DNA from: Clostridium intestinale DSM 6191
Lineage (GTDB): Bacteria; Bacillota; Clostridia; Clostridiales; Clostridiaceae
DNA: 64,000 nucleotides
Assembly: GCF_900130055.1 (NCBI RefSeq)
Contig: NZ_FQXU01000011.1
Coordinates: forward strand, 94,716 to 158,715
Direction: 5' to 3'
Positions 26,026 to 37,054 of the stretch are shown here, piece after piece. The notes under the pieces were generated by a model, which was not told where the DNA came from, did not search any database, and saw nothing but the letters and a program-made list of their open reading frames with translations. Made by a program: the position numbers and the translations under genes. How positions within the stretch are numbered: position 1 is the first letter of the stretch; every line of letters starts with the position of its first letter.

Positions 26026-27861
26026 TTAGTTAGTATCAATTTTGTGAGGGGATATTGGAATCGATAATTTTACTTTTGTACCCTCATTTATACAACTTAC
26101 TATATTTAATTTATAATCGTCGTTGTAGTAAAGAGATAGGCGCTGATTTACGTTACCTATTGCATATCCTTTTTGGAAGTTAGGGATATTTCTTTCCTGA
26201 TTTATAGAAGAATTTATTAATGTGTTAATAGTTTTTTCATCTATTCCTTTGCCGTTGTCCTCAATTGTAAAATCTAAGTAGTTACTTGATAAGCATCCAG
26301 TTATCTTAATTATACTGAGATCATTATCAGTTTCGGTACCATGAATTATAGAATTTTCTACAAAGGGCTGAATAATTAACTTTGGTATAAGGTAGTTTGA
26401 TATTTCATCACTTATATCTATATCATAGATTAATTTACCTCTATATCTTTTACTTTGAAGTAGTAAATAGTGTTCTATAAAATCTTTTTCAGATTTTACA
26501 GGTATAAACTCATTTCCTTTACTTAGAGTAATTCTAAAAAGATGAGAAAGAGCATAAATCATGTCACTTATTTCTTGCTGGTTACTTTTTTCTGCCTTCC
26601 AAAAAATCATATCTAAGGTGTTATAAAGAAAATGTGGATTTATTTGTGCCTGGAGAGCTTTAAGCTCGGCCTCTTTTTCTTTTAATTGAAGTTTGTACAC
26701 TTTATCTATAAGAGTCTTTATATTGTCTATCATGTCATTATATTCGTATACCAACATTCCAAGTTCATCAGTATATTTAAAGTTTACTTTTTCTCTAAAG
26801 TTACCTTCTTTAGCTTTTTTCATAGAAGAAAGCAGCTGATTAATGGGTTGTGTAACTTTTGAAGAAAGGAAAATTGATATTAAAAATGACATTACGAAGC
26901 AGCTAATAATTACAGCTAAAGTTATAAACATTATAGATCTTAAGTTATGAAACAAGGTACTTTCTCTTGTCATAGATACAATAGTCCAATCGCTTTTAGA
27001 AACTTTACTAAATGTTGTTAAATATTTTTCTCCATTTATCCAAATTGTGTTGTAGCTTTTTTTATCGTGTATATAAGGAATTATTGATTGTATATTTTCA
27101 CCATTATGAAGTATATTCTCTGCATCACTTTGAGTAATTATTTTATTATAATTATCAAGCAAAAAAATACCACTATTTTTTGTATTAAAATCAGTGGAGT
27201 AAAGATTTTGTATAAATGAAGTGTTTATACAAATCAACATAAGTCCAGATTCTTCTAAGGTGTTAGTATCTATAATTGAACGAACCATAGCTATTTTAGG
27301 ATTTTTATTATCAGCTATAAAAACATTATTTTCATCATCTAAATTAATCCATAATGGAGAACCTTTAAGTTCTTTTATCTTTGAATATATTGCACTTTCT
27401 TTTATTTTTTCATAAGAGTAAGCACCATTGCTACCATCTTTACTTAGATAATATTTAGATCCTTCATTTCCATATATAGACATAAAACTTATATAATCTT
27501 TAGATGCTAATAGGATATTTAGTGGTTCAAGACCGTATTTAGTAAAGTTCTGATATTCTATGGATGAATCTTTGGAGTTAGTAAAAGATTGAACCAATGG
27601 GTTTAAGCAGATAAAAGTTGATAAATCGATTACATCTTGCTGCAAAAAATTGATGCTACTACTGATTTGCTTAATGTCTTTAACATTTATGGAGGTAACT
27701 TCATCTTTAAGCGACTTTGAAGAAATCATATATGAGTATAAACCAAGTATTGTAGATATAAATATGATTATTGCAATAAAGAAAATCAAGATCTTATTTT
27801 TTATGCTTAAATTCATATACTTCACATTAAGTTTATGGTATAAAGGTGAGTAATTTTGCAT
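26026..27861 (-). CDS. YesM-type sensor histidine kinase
   Basis: 611 residues: membrane helix ~25-45 (ILIFFIAIIIFISTILGL), a ~250-residue extracellular sensing domain, a second helix ~300-325, HAMP, then a His_kinase (LytS/YesM) domain with phospho-acceptor His in INPHFLYNTLD and HATPase_c (IQPFVENSIIHG, DNGKGID). It faces the sugar-binding protein gene divergently, so ligand-loaded binding protein or free oligosaccharide may be its signal (inference). Confidence 0.93.
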   Translation of the reverse strand: MQNYSPLYHKLNVKYMNLSIKNKILIFFIAIIIFISTILGLYSYMISSKSLKDEVTSINVKDIKQISSSINFLQQDVIDLSTFICLNPLVQSFTNSKDSSIEYQNFTKYGLEPLNILLASKDYISFMSIYGNEGSKYYLSKDGSNGAYSYEKIKESAIYSKIKELKGSPLWINLDDENNVFIADNKNPKIAMVRSIIDTNTLEESGLMLICINTSFIQNLYSTDFNTKNSGIFLLDNYNKIITQSDAENILHNGENIQSIIPYIHDKKSYNTIWINGEKYLTTFSKVSKSDWTIVSMTRESTLFHNLRSIMFITLAVIISCFVMSFLISIFLSSKVTQPINQLLSSMKKAKEGNFREKVNFKYTDELGMLVYEYNDMIDNIKTLIDKVYKLQLKEKEAELKALQAQINPHFLYNTLDMIFWKAEKSNQQEISDMIYALSHLFRITLSKGNEFIPVKSEKDFIEHYLLLQSKRYRGKLIYDIDISDEISNYLIPKLIIQPFVENSIIHGTETDNDLSIIKITGCLSSNYLDFTIEDNGKGIDEKTINTLINSSINQERNIPNFQKGYAIGNVNQRLSLYYNDDYKLNIVSCINEGTKVKLSIPISPHKIDTN

Positions 27862-28068
27862 ATGTCTACCTCCAAATAGTAGGATATCTTTATTCTACAT
27901 TAAAAGAAATATTATTTCAATTTGCTTAAAGCTACTATTAAAAACATCTGAAAAAATGACCCTATTTATTAAATTTGTATACTATGAAAACTTTGTAAAG
28001 GTTTATATAATTTATTTATAGAAGATTATGACAAAGCAATAAGTTATATTTTAACTGGAGATAGAATA

Positions 28069-29391
28069 ATGAAAAAAACAAAATCTTATCTAATTAAAGT
28101 AGTTTTTATGTTCTTAATACCTATTTATCTATGGGGGTGTACCATGGGATCAAATTACAGTATTGAAGAGCAAAATTCGGGAAAAGAAAACATAACGATA
28201 AAATTTTTATCAAATTTGCCAGAGAGATGGTCAGGTCAAGGGAAGCTAGAGCAGCTACTTATTGATAAATACATGGAAGAGAATAAAAATGTAACTATTG
28301 AGGTGGAAGCTTATCAGGATGAACCTTATAAACAGAGATTTAAAGCTTATGCAATAAGTAACGATTTGCCAGATATATTTTTTACTTGGGGACAACCATC
28401 TTTTTTTAGCCCAATTATGAAAGGCGGCTATGCAGCAGAACTTAATAAGGATAGTTTTAAAGAGACTGGTTTCATGGAAGAGTCATTGAAGGGTTTTACT
28501 TTGAATGGAAAGCTTTATGGAGTACCAAAAAGTAGTGATTATATGGTTTTATATTATAATAAAGCGCTATTTGAAAAGTATGCTATTAATGTACCTAATA
28601 CTTTTGGAGAGCTAATAGAAGTATGTAATAAGCTTAACAAAATAGGAATAATACCTATTTCTATAAATGCTAAAGATAAATGGCCTTTAGCACTTTTATA
28701 TCAAAATTTAGTTTTAATGGAGGGAGGAGACCAAAATCTTATATATAACGCGATAAAAGGAGATATAAAGTTTTCTGAAAATGTTGTTTTAAAAAAGGCT
28801 GCTGAAGATTTAAAAAAGCTTATTGAAGTTAATGGAAAAGAAGAAATGATATCTCAGGAAGATTTTAATGCTTCAATGAATTTATTTACTCAAGAAAAGG
28901 CAGCAATGTACTATATGGGATCCTGGGAAGTAGGAATGGAAAATAATCCTACCCTTTCAGATAGATTCAAACAAAATATTAGAGTTACAAATCTACCATT
29001 AAGTAATGGGGGAGGTTTAGTAGCTTGGAATGGAGGTGGATATGCTGTTTCATCAAAATCTGAAGTGAAGGATGAGGCTATTAAGTTATTGGAGTATATG
29101 ATGAAACCAGAAAACTGGTCCAAAATGGGTTGGGAAAATGGACTTATAGTTCCAGCACAAAAAAATGAAGATAACAGATATAAGAATGAAAGTGTATTAC
29201 AAAAACAAATAGTTAATATTCTTAATAATGCTGAATCTCAAAGTGGAACTCCTTGGTATGATAGCTTAACTCCAAATTTTAAGGCTTCCATTGAAGATTT
29301 AAGCTACCAATTAGCCTTAGGTGGAAAAAATATAGAGGATTTTCTTTTGGAAGTTGATAAAGAAATAGCTAAAGAAAAAAGTGAATCATGA
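28069..29391 (+). CDS. Extracellular sugar-binding lipoprotein (SBP family 1)
   Basis: 440 residues. Lipoprotein signal with lipobox LWGC (C24), then a family-1 solute-binding fold: NITIKFLSNLPERW, DIFFTWGQPSF, YGVPKSSDYMVLYYNKALFE, AAMYYMGSWEVG, WNGGGYAVSS. No ABC permease or ATPase genes follow; the next gene is the cell-wall glycoside hydrolase, 33 nt from the stop codon. It may borrow permeases encoded elsewhere, or present sugars to the YesM-like sensor. The ATG follows GGAG. Confidence 0.93.
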   Translation: MKKTKSYLIKVVFMFLIPIYLWGCTMGSNYSIEEQNSGKENITIKFLSNLPERWSGQGKLEQLLIDKYMEENKNVTIEVEAYQDEPYKQRFKAYAISNDLPDIFFTWGQPSFFSPIMKGGYAAELNKDSFKETGFMEESLKGFTLNGKLYGVPKSSDYMVLYYNKALFEKYAINVPNTFGELIEVCNKLNKIGIIPISINAKDKWPLALLYQNLVLMEGGDQNLIYNAIKGDIKFSENVVLKKAAEDLKKLIEVNGKEEMISQEDFNASMNLFTQEKAAMYYMGSWEVGMENNPTLSDRFKQNIRVTNLPLSNGGGLVAWNGGGYAVSSKSEVKDEAIKLLEYMMKPENWSKMGWENGLIVPAQKNEDNRYKNESVLQKQIVNILNNAESQSGTPWYDSLTPNFKASIEDLSYQLALGGKNIEDFLLEVDKEIAKEKSES

Positions 29392-29424
29392 AAAATAAAT
29401 TAATTGAAGGGGGAAATCTATATA

Positions 29425-32400
29425 ATGTTAAAGAAATGGTTATCCAGATTCGTAACCACAACTTTTACAACTACAATGCTCTTAGGAAATATTTTTCCAG
29501 CAGGTGCCGCTGAAGGAAATGTGCCAACTTACCTTAATTCAAGAGCATCAGTAGAAGATAGGGTTAAAGATTTGCTTGGAAGAATGACACTAGAGCAAAA
29601 GGTAGCTCAGATGGTGCAATCGGAAAGAAAAACTACTACAGCAGAGGATTTAAAGAAGTATCAATTAGGTTCAGTGTTAAGTGGAGGAGGATCATTACCA
29701 TCTAATAATACTGCTGAAGGATGGGCTGACATGATTGATGATTATCAAAGGGCAGCTGTATCTACTGAACTAAGAATTCCTATTTTGTATGGAGTAGATG
29801 CGGTGCATGGACATAATAATGTTTATGGCGCAACAATATTTCCACATAACATAGGGTTAGGTGCAACAGGAAATGAAAAATTAGTAGAAAAAGTAGGTCA
29901 AGCAGTTGCTGAAGAAGTAAGAGCAACTGGAGTAAACTGGACTTTTGCTCCAACTTTAGGTATACCTCATAATGAAAGATGGGGGAGAACCTATGAGGCA
30001 TTCGGAGAAAATACAGAATTAGTAGCTAAGATGGGTGAAGCTTATATTAAGGGTCTTCAAGGAGAAAATCCTGCTAGAACTCTTAAGAGGGATGATAAGG
30101 TTATTGCTACTGCTAAACATTATATTGGTGAAGGGATAACAGAAAACGGAACTAATCAAGGTAATGTTGTAATGAGTGAAGAAGAATTCCAAAAAGTATT
30201 AAAAGAAGAATTACTTCCTCCATATCAAGCAGCAGTTAATGCAGGAGTAAGATCTGTAATGGTATCTTACAATAGTATAAATGGAGTAAAGTGTCATGGT
30301 AATGCTGATTTAATTACTAAAGTATTAAAGCAAGATTTAAGGTTTAAAGGTATTGTCGTATCTGATTATGAGGGTATTAAACAAATAACAGGAAACGGTA
30401 TAAGTAGTCAGAAAGATAAGATAGCTGTAGCTATAAATGCAGGTGTTGATATGGCTATGGAACCTAATGAATGGAAGAACTTTATAACTGATCTAACTGC
30501 TTTAGTAAAAGAGGGTAAAGTATCGGAAACTAGAATAGATGATGCTGTAACAAGAATACTAACAGTTAAGTTTGAAATGGGGCTTTTCGAAGATCCATAT
30601 GCTCAAAGAGACTTATTAAGTACTGTTGGTTCATTAGAAAATAGAGAAATAGCAAGACAAGCTGTTAGAGAATCATTAGTTTTACTCAAAAATAATAACG
30701 ATATAGTAGGACAATTAAAGAATAAGAAAAATATTCTTGTAGCTGGAAAAAGTGCAGATGACATAGGAATACAAAGTGGTGGATGGACTATAACTTGGCA
30801 AGGAAGCACAGGTAACATTACTCCAGGAACAACAATACTTAAAGGAATACAAGAATCTGTAGGCTCAGATGTTAAGGTAAGTTATAACAAACGTGGTAGA
30901 GCATCAGCTGAAAATGATGTAGCAATAGTTGTTATAGGGGAAACACCTTATGCAGAAACAGATGGAGATAGAACTCCAGATAAGCTAACATTAGATGCAG
31001 ATGATTTATTAACACTAAAAAATATAAAAGAAACTAATCCTGATTTACCAGTGGTTGCAGTTTTAGTAACAGGAAGACCTATTACTATAGCTGATCAAGT
31101 AGAAGATTTTGACGGTTTAGTTGAAGCGTGGCTACCAGGGACTGAAGGTCAAGGCGTAGCTGATGTATTATTCGGTAATTACGACTTTACAGGAAAGCTT
31201 ACTATGACATGGCCATGGTATGCAGAAGATATAACAACAAAACATGAAGATGGGAAAGCCTTATTCAATTATGGTTTTGGACTTAAAAAAGGTGAAAATA
31301 AAGAATTACCAGCAAAACCAGAGAAACAAGATAAGCCTTCTATTCCAGTACCAGGAAAAGTAGAAACAGAAGCTTATTCAACCCAAAGTGGTTTCCAGTT
31401 TGAAACTACTAGTGATGCTGGCGGTGGACAAAATGCAGGTTATACTGATGCTGGAGATTGGTTAGATTATTATGTAAATGTTGCTGAAGATGCTAAATAT
31501 GAAGTTGAATTTAGAGTTGCAAGTCCTGGTGGGTCAACAGGAGGTATTGAATTATTATTAGGATCAACATTATTAACAAAGACTAGCGTGCCTGATACAA
31601 CGGGATGGCAGAATTGGCAAACTGTAAAAGGCGTAGCTAACCTTAAAGCAGGGAAGCAGACATTAAGATTTAGAGCTGGAAGTGGTAACTTCAATTTCAA
31701 TTGGATGAGCTTTACTAAAATAGGTGACTATGAGGCGCCAGAAGTTCCAGATGATGACGATGTGATTTATAATCCTCAAGGACAAGTTATTGAAGATGGT
31801 GCTGTTGAAGTATATATGAGTTCATCTGAGCAATCAGGTAGTATGAGTTGGTATGATTCTCCAAAGGAAATATCAAATACACTTAGTCAAAAAGATAATT
31901 TAGATATTACTTCACCTGATGGTCAAGAAGCTACAACTATAACTGTTGATACTTCAAAAGAATATCAAACATTTGTAGGTATGGGAACATCTATGGAAGA
32001 ATCTACAGTTAATAACTTAGCTAAAATGTCTAAAGAAAAAAGAACTGAATTCTTAACTAAACTTTTAGATCCAGAAAATGGAGCTGGAATGAGTTTATTA
32101 AGAATTACTATAGGAACAGCTGACTTCACTGGACAAGAATTCTACACTTATTATGATAATATTCAAGATCCGAGCAATCCAGATTGGTATAATACAACTG
32201 GTAAAGGATTCTCAATTCAAAAAGATATAGATTATAAGATAGTAGAAACAATAAAAGAAGCTTTAGCTATAAACCCAGATGTTAAAATATTTTCTTCTTC
32301 TTGGACACCTCCAGGATGGATGAAGGTTCAAACATCAAGCAGTAAAAGCTATGAAAATAATGCAAATCTTTTAAAAGGTGGTGCATTAAATGATGACTAT

Positions 32401-35400
32401 ATAGATGATCTTGCTAAATATTATATAAGATTTATGGAAGAGTATGCGAAGTTAGGAATACCTATGTATGCTATGACTCTTCAAAATGAACCAGAATTAG
32501 AAATTAACTATCCAAGCTGTAAAATGACTTCAGAACAAGAAAGAAAGTTAGCTATAGCTATTAAAGCTGAAGTTGCAAAGAGTAGCGTTCTTAAAGCAAA
32601 AAATATAGATCCTAAGGTTTGGGCATTTGACCATAACTTTAGTAGTGCAGTAAGTTATGTATCTCCTATATTAAATGATTTACAAGGGTTTGCTGCTGTT
32701 GATGGTGTTGCATTCCATGATTATGGTGGAGAGCCAACAGCAATGACTCAAGTTCACAACCTATTCCCAAGTAAATCAATGAATTTAACAGAAAGATCGG
32801 TATGGGGAACTAAAGGTGCTGATAGAATAGCTCAATATTTTAGAAACTATGCTGAAACTTATACTTCATGGGTTACCATGTTAGATAGTAATATAGCTCC
32901 TGAACAATGGACAGGAACTCCAGATCCAACTATGTGGGTACAAGATGCTAATGATAGAGAAAATTATTGGGCAACTCCAGAATATTATATTTCTGGTCAA
33001 TTCTCTAAGTTTATAAGACCGGGTGCTGTAAGAATTGATACTAACTATGGATCAGCAGATACTGTTACAAATGTAGCATTTAAGAATCCAGATGGGTCAA
33101 TTGCTATGGTTGTTATTAATCAAACTGATAAAGCTCAAAAGTTTAAAGTGTTAAGTGAAGGAGTTCAAATAGGTGATGTAATACCAGCTAAAAATGTTGC
33201 AACCTATATATGGAATCCAGTAGACGTTTCAAAAATTAATTCTGTTTCAGGAAAATTTAGTTCAACAAACTTTATTAAGGCAACTGATAATGTAAAAATA
33301 GAAGGAGATCATATTGGGTACCTTAAAGAAAATACTTTTATAGATTATTTACTTGATGTCAAAGAAGCTGGATCGTATAATGTTTCTTTCGAGGTGGCAA
33401 ATCCATATGGTGGAGATAAGAGTATTGTAGTTTCTTCAGAAGATGGAACAAAAACCTTATCAACTGTAAAGGTAGCTCAAACATCATGGAATAATGATTG
33501 GAATGTTTATTCTGTAGCTCAAAATTTAATTAAATTTGAGAAAACAGGAATTCAGAAAATAAGACTTAAAATAGATGGAGAATTTAATATTAGAAATATT
33601 AAATTTGAAAAAGTTAAGGAAGTACAATCTTTACCAGGAAAGATTGAAGCTGAGAATGTTGTAAATTCACAAGGTGTTGTAATAGAAAATGGACATGTAG
33701 GATATTTTGATCCTAATGATTTTGTGGAATACAAAGTTAATGTTCAAGAAGCCGGAGAATATAGTTTTAATTTAAATATTACATCAGGTAATGAAAAACC
33801 TACATTTGAAGTATATTCAAATGGCAATAAGATAGGCAATGATATTGAATTAAATACTACTGGTGGATGGAATAACTGGCAAACTCAAACTGTAAGTATA
33901 AGTCTTACAGAAGGGGAACAGATAATTAAATTAGTAAATAAAGTAGGGTTTGATCTTAATTGGTTTTCTATAGGACCAGTAATTGAATTAGAAGAAAACA
34001 CAATTACTGAAAATTCTTTAAATGGAAAAGAAATAAAAGTTAATCTTACAGATGCAAGTTTTGTAGCTAGTTTAGATAAGAGCAATTGGAATATATCTAA
34101 TCTTCCATCAGGAGTAGATTTTGACGTAGAGAGGATAGATGCAACTCATGCAAAAATAACTCTTTTAGGTGAAAGAACTGTTGATTTTGATTTAGATAAA
34201 ACTGTTACAGTTTCAATGTCAGCTAAAGAATTAGTAGGTGGAGAATCTAAAACTTATAGCATAACTGATGATTTTGTTATAGTTGCTAATAACGACGGTG
34301 AATCTTTATCATCGATTAATAAGATAGAACTTAACGCAAAAGAATTAATTATTACTTTAAGTGGTGGAACTTTTGTACAGGATAAAGTAAATAATATTAC
34401 TTTATCAGGAGATATAATCTCTAGCGGATATGTTAAATTAGATTCAGTTCAATATGTTGATCCAACTCATGTAAAAGTAACATTAAAAGATTGGAAAACT
34501 TATTATGAAGATTTAATTTTAACAGTAAGTGTACCAGTTGAGGCTTATACAGATTCTACAGGCAATAATGCATTAACTACAGATATTACATGTGAAAAGG
34601 GAACTCAATTACCCACAGCAAATGTAATAGAAAATACTGCAGTGACTTTAACTGAAACTAATGCATATAGGACAAAAGGTTCTTTAGCAGCAAATGTAGT
34701 TGCAGGAAATAGAGTGGATTATTATCTAGATGTAAAAGATGCTGGGGCTTATACATTAACTTACACTGCTAACAATAATGGTGGAGTAACTAATGCGATA
34801 AAAGTAAGTCAAGGAATGGGAACTAATATTGCAGGTAATCTAGTAACTTATAGCATGGGTAATTTCTGGGGAGGAACAAATGAATTTAAGGATACTATAA
34901 CTCTAGAGTCTGGACTTCAAACTTTGAGATTTGAAGCTGTAAACCCAGGATTCACATTAAGCTCAATTAAAATTGAGAAAAAAGCACAACATCAAGTTAT
35001 TAGTGGAACTCTAGGAGAGAAATCTACTATTTTAGCTGATAGTTTCTATAGTGCATCTAAGGATAAGGGATATGCTATTGAAACGAAGAATAATATAAAG
35101 AATATTGGATGTACTGTAGCAGGAACTTATCTTGACTATTCAGTAAATGTAACTGAAGCAGGAAAGTATAAAGTAAACCTAAATTATGCAACAAATGTTG
35201 GTGGGGCTGTAGCTGTTATACAAACTGGCGAAGGTAAAGAATTAGGTAGATTGCCACTAACTTCAACAGGAGATTGGGGTAAATTCATAGATACAAGCAC
35301 ACCTATGTATGTATCGCTTGAAAAGGGTATACAAACTATAAGGGTATATGTTGATGGTGATGGATATAATTATAGATCAGTATCATTTGAGCCAGTAAAA

Positions 35401-36885
35401 GATAGTGGAGCACCGGAATTAACAGGTAAGGATACAGCAATAGAAAAAGGTACCACTGTAGATTTACTAAAAGCATTATCAATTGTTGCTATTGATGATA
35501 TGGATGGCAATATAACTACTAAAGTTATAATAGATGATAGTAAAGTTAAGTATGATACAGTTGGAGAATATGTGGTTACAGCATCAGTTACTGATGAATC
35601 TGGTAACAAAACTGAAAAAACATTTAAACTTACAATAAGAGAAGATGGTACAGCACCAGTTATCGAAGGACACAATGCTATAATAGCTTTAGGATCTAAT
35701 TTTGATCCAATAGCCGATTTAGGATTAAAAGTTACTGATAATAAAGATGGAGATATTACTTCAAAGGCTGTAGTTACTCACATTGTAGATACGTCAAAAA
35801 ATGGTGTATTTAGAGTAAAAGTTGAGGCTGTGGATAATGCAGGAAATAAATCAGAAAGAATATTTATAGTTAGAGTTCTTGATAAAGGGTTTATTGAAGC
35901 AGGAAACATTACAATAAAGGTTGGAGAAACTTTCGATCCACTTAAAGATGTTAAGGCTTATGATATAGACGGGGAAGATTTAACTTCTACTATAGAAATT
36001 TTATCAAATAATGTAGATACATCAAAAGCTGGAGAATATAAAGTAGTATATAAAATAGTAGATAAAGATGGTAATGTAGTAACGCTTGAAAGATCTGTTA
36101 AAGTAGAAAAGTCAGCAGAACCAACAGATCCAGAAGAACCAGGGAATCCAGATCCAGGCAACCCAACAAATCCGGAAAATCCAGTAAAACAACCTGTAAT
36201 AATCATAATAGATGAAAATGGAAATATGGTTGTTGAAATTTCTAAGATAAGCAACAAAGATGGTAAAAATGTTGTGGAAGTTAAAAATGAAGGCAAAGAT
36301 GTTATAGTAGAAATAACGGATATAGAAGCAATAAGAAATGGTAAAGGAAGTTTAGAAATAAAGAGCGATAAGGTAAATATAAGTTTACCATTTACCTTAA
36401 TAGATAGAAGCCTTCTTACGGATGGATCAAAAGTTATATTTAAAACTTCTATAGAAGATAGTAATGATTTAACTAAAAACATCAAAGGGCTAAAGAAAGT
36501 ATTTAACTTCAGCCTATCCATAGTTAATGGAGATAGTATTTTGGAAGTGCATAACTTTAAAGATGGGATTGCAGAGATAACAATAACATTAACAGATGAA
36601 GAATTAAAGGGATTAGATAAATCAAAGTTAGCTGTATTCTATTATAATGAAGAAACAAACAAGTTTGAAGTTATGGATACTAAGATTGATGGAAATAAAG
36701 TTATATTCACAACTTCACACTTCTCAAAATTCATAGTAGCTGAAAAGGCTAGCAATAGTAATAATGGTGAAGTACTTCCTCAAACAGGTGGTACCCTTGA
36801 CATGAATGGATTATTAGCTTTGGGAATGATGGCAACATTGGCTGGGATATTTGTTATCAAAAGAAAGAGAAAAGAAAATTATTAA
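29425..36885 (+). CDS. Giant sortase-anchored GH3-GH30 glycoside hydrolase with CBM6 modules
   Basis: About 2,486 residues from ATG 29425 (AAGGGGGAA upstream; the frame opens at 29404). Order: signal peptide (1-~31); GH3 (~38-620, nucleophile D314 in VVSDYEG); CBM6-like (~640-770); GH30 (~790-1270, acid/base E1022 in NEPE, likely nucleophile E1123 in LTERS); two CBM6-like (~1273-1522); two related Ig-like repeats (~1522-1735); two more CBM6-like (~1735-1990); three DUF5011-like repeats (~1993-2228); Pro-rich linker; a C-terminal beta domain; LPQTG (2451-2455), membrane helix and KRKRK tail. Predicted to degrade beta-glucans at the surface; exact linkage unknown. Confidence 0.92.
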   Translation: MLKKWLSRFVTTTFTTTMLLGNIFPAGAAEGNVPTYLNSRASVEDRVKDLLGRMTLEQKVAQMVQSERKTTTAEDLKKYQLGSVLSGGGSLPSNNTAEGWADMIDDYQRAAVSTELRIPILYGVDAVHGHNNVYGATIFPHNIGLGATGNEKLVEKVGQAVAEEVRATGVNWTFAPTLGIPHNERWGRTYEAFGENTELVAKMGEAYIKGLQGENPARTLKRDDKVIATAKHYIGEGITENGTNQGNVVMSEEEFQKVLKEELLPPYQAAVNAGVRSVMVSYNSINGVKCHGNADLITKVLKQDLRFKGIVVSDYEGIKQITGNGISSQKDKIAVAINAGVDMAMEPNEWKNFITDLTALVKEGKVSETRIDDAVTRILTVKFEMGLFEDPYAQRDLLSTVGSLENREIARQAVRESLVLLKNNNDIVGQLKNKKNILVAGKSADDIGIQSGGWTITWQGSTGNITPGTTILKGIQESVGSDVKVSYNKRGRASAENDVAIVVIGETPYAETDGDRTPDKLTLDADDLLTLKNIKETNPDLPVVAVLVTGRPITIADQVEDFDGLVEAWLPGTEGQGVADVLFGNYDFTGKLTMTWPWYAEDITTKHEDGKALFNYGFGLKKGENKELPAKPEKQDKPSIPVPGKVETEAYSTQSGFQFETTSDAGGGQNAGYTDAGDWLDYYVNVAEDAKYEVEFRVASPGGSTGGIELLLGSTLLTKTSVPDTTGWQNWQTVKGVANLKAGKQTLRFRAGSGNFNFNWMSFTKIGDYEAPEVPDDDDVIYNPQGQVIEDGAVEVYMSSSEQSGSMSWYDSPKEISNTLSQKDNLDITSPDGQEATTITVDTSKEYQTFVGMGTSMEESTVNNLAKMSKEKRTEFLTKLLDPENGAGMSLLRITIGTADFTGQEFYTYYDNIQDPSNPDWYNTTGKGFSIQKDIDYKIVETIKEALAINPDVKIFSSSWTPPGWMKVQTSSSKSYENNANLLKGGALNDDYIDDLAKYYIRFMEEYAKLGIPMYAMTLQNEPELEINYPSCKMTSEQERKLAIAIKAEVAKSSVLKAKNIDPKVWAFDHNFSSAVSYVSPILNDLQGFAAVDGVAFHDYGGEPTAMTQVHNLFPSKSMNLTERSVWGTKGADRIAQYFRNYAETYTSWVTMLDSNIAPEQWTGTPDPTMWVQDANDRENYWATPEYYISGQFSKFIRPGAVRIDTNYGSADTVTNVAFKNPDGSIAMVVINQTDKAQKFKVLSEGVQIGDVIPAKNVATYIWNPVDVSKINSVSGKFSSTNFIKATDNVKIEGDHIGYLKENTFIDYLLDVKEAGSYNVSFEVANPYGGDKSIVVSSEDGTKTLSTVKVAQTSWNNDWNVYSVAQNLIKFEKTGIQKIRLKIDGEFNIRNIKFEKVKEVQSLPGKIEAENVVNSQGVVIENGHVGYFDPNDFVEYKVNVQEAGEYSFNLNITSGNEKPTFEVYSNGNKIGNDIELNTTGGWNNWQTQTVSISLTEGEQIIKLVNKVGFDLNWFSIGPVIELEENTITENSLNGKEIKVNLTDASFVASLDKSNWNISNLPSGVDFDVERIDATHAKITLLGERTVDFDLDKTVTVSMSAKELVGGESKTYSITDDFVIVANNDGESLSSINKIELNAKELIITLSGGTFVQDKVNNITLSGDIISSGYVKLDSVQYVDPTHVKVTLKDWKTYYEDLILTVSVPVEAYTDSTGNNALTTDITCEKGTQLPTANVIENTAVTLTETNAYRTKGSLAANVVAGNRVDYYLDVKDAGAYTLTYTANNNGGVTNAIKVSQGMGTNIAGNLVTYSMGNFWGGTNEFKDTITLESGLQTLRFEAVNPGFTLSSIKIEKKAQHQVISGTLGEKSTILADSFYSASKDKGYAIETKNNIKNIGCTVAGTYLDYSVNVTEAGKYKVNLNYATNVGGAVAVIQTGEGKELGRLPLTSTGDWGKFIDTSTPMYVSLEKGIQTIRVYVDGDGYNYRSVSFEPVKDSGAPELTGKDTAIEKGTTVDLLKALSIVAIDDMDGNITTKVIIDDSKVKYDTVGEYVVTASVTDESGNKTEKTFKLTIREDGTAPVIEGHNAIIALGSNFDPIADLGLKVTDNKDGDITSKAVVTHIVDTSKNGVFRVKVEAVDNAGNKSERIFIVRVLDKGFIEAGNITIKVGETFDPLKDVKAYDIDGEDLTSTIEILSNNVDTSKAGEYKVVYKIVDKDGNVVTLERSVKVEKSAEPTDPEEPGNPDPGNPTNPENPVKQPVIIIIDENGNMVVEISKISNKDGKNVVEVKNEGKDVIVEITDIEAIRNGKGSLEIKSDKVNISLPFTLIDRSLLTDGSKVIFKTSIEDSNDLTKNIKGLKKVFNFSLSIVNGDSILEVHNFKDGIAEITITLTDEELKGLDKSKLAVFYYNEETNKFEVMDTKIDGNKVIFTTSHFSKFIVAEKASNSNNGEVLPQTGGTLDMNGLLALGMMATLAGIFVIKRKRKENY

Positions 36886-36935
36886 AAACAATAAAACCTA
36901 AGATATTTAATTAATTGCTGATAAAATAATGTGAG

Positions 36936-36980
36936 GCTATTACACTAGCTATTTAATGTTGGTGTAATAGCTAATTTTTA
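36936..36980 (+). terminator. Terminator after the GH3-GH30 gene
   Basis: GCTATTACAC (36936-36945) / GTGTAATAGC (36962-36971), then TAATTTTTA. Confidence 0.85.
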
Positions 36981-37054
36981 TGCTAAAGTTTCTACTACAT
37001 GTACGATAATAGTATTATAGGAAAATAAATACATATAGATATGAGGGTTGCGTA

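Noticed and set aside
35958..36521. 187-residue minus-strand frame inside the giant hydrolase gene
   Set aside because: Antiparallel shadow of the true frame, no ribosome site; long only because the coding strand is poor in the matching stop triplets. The same applies to the other antisense frames in this gene.
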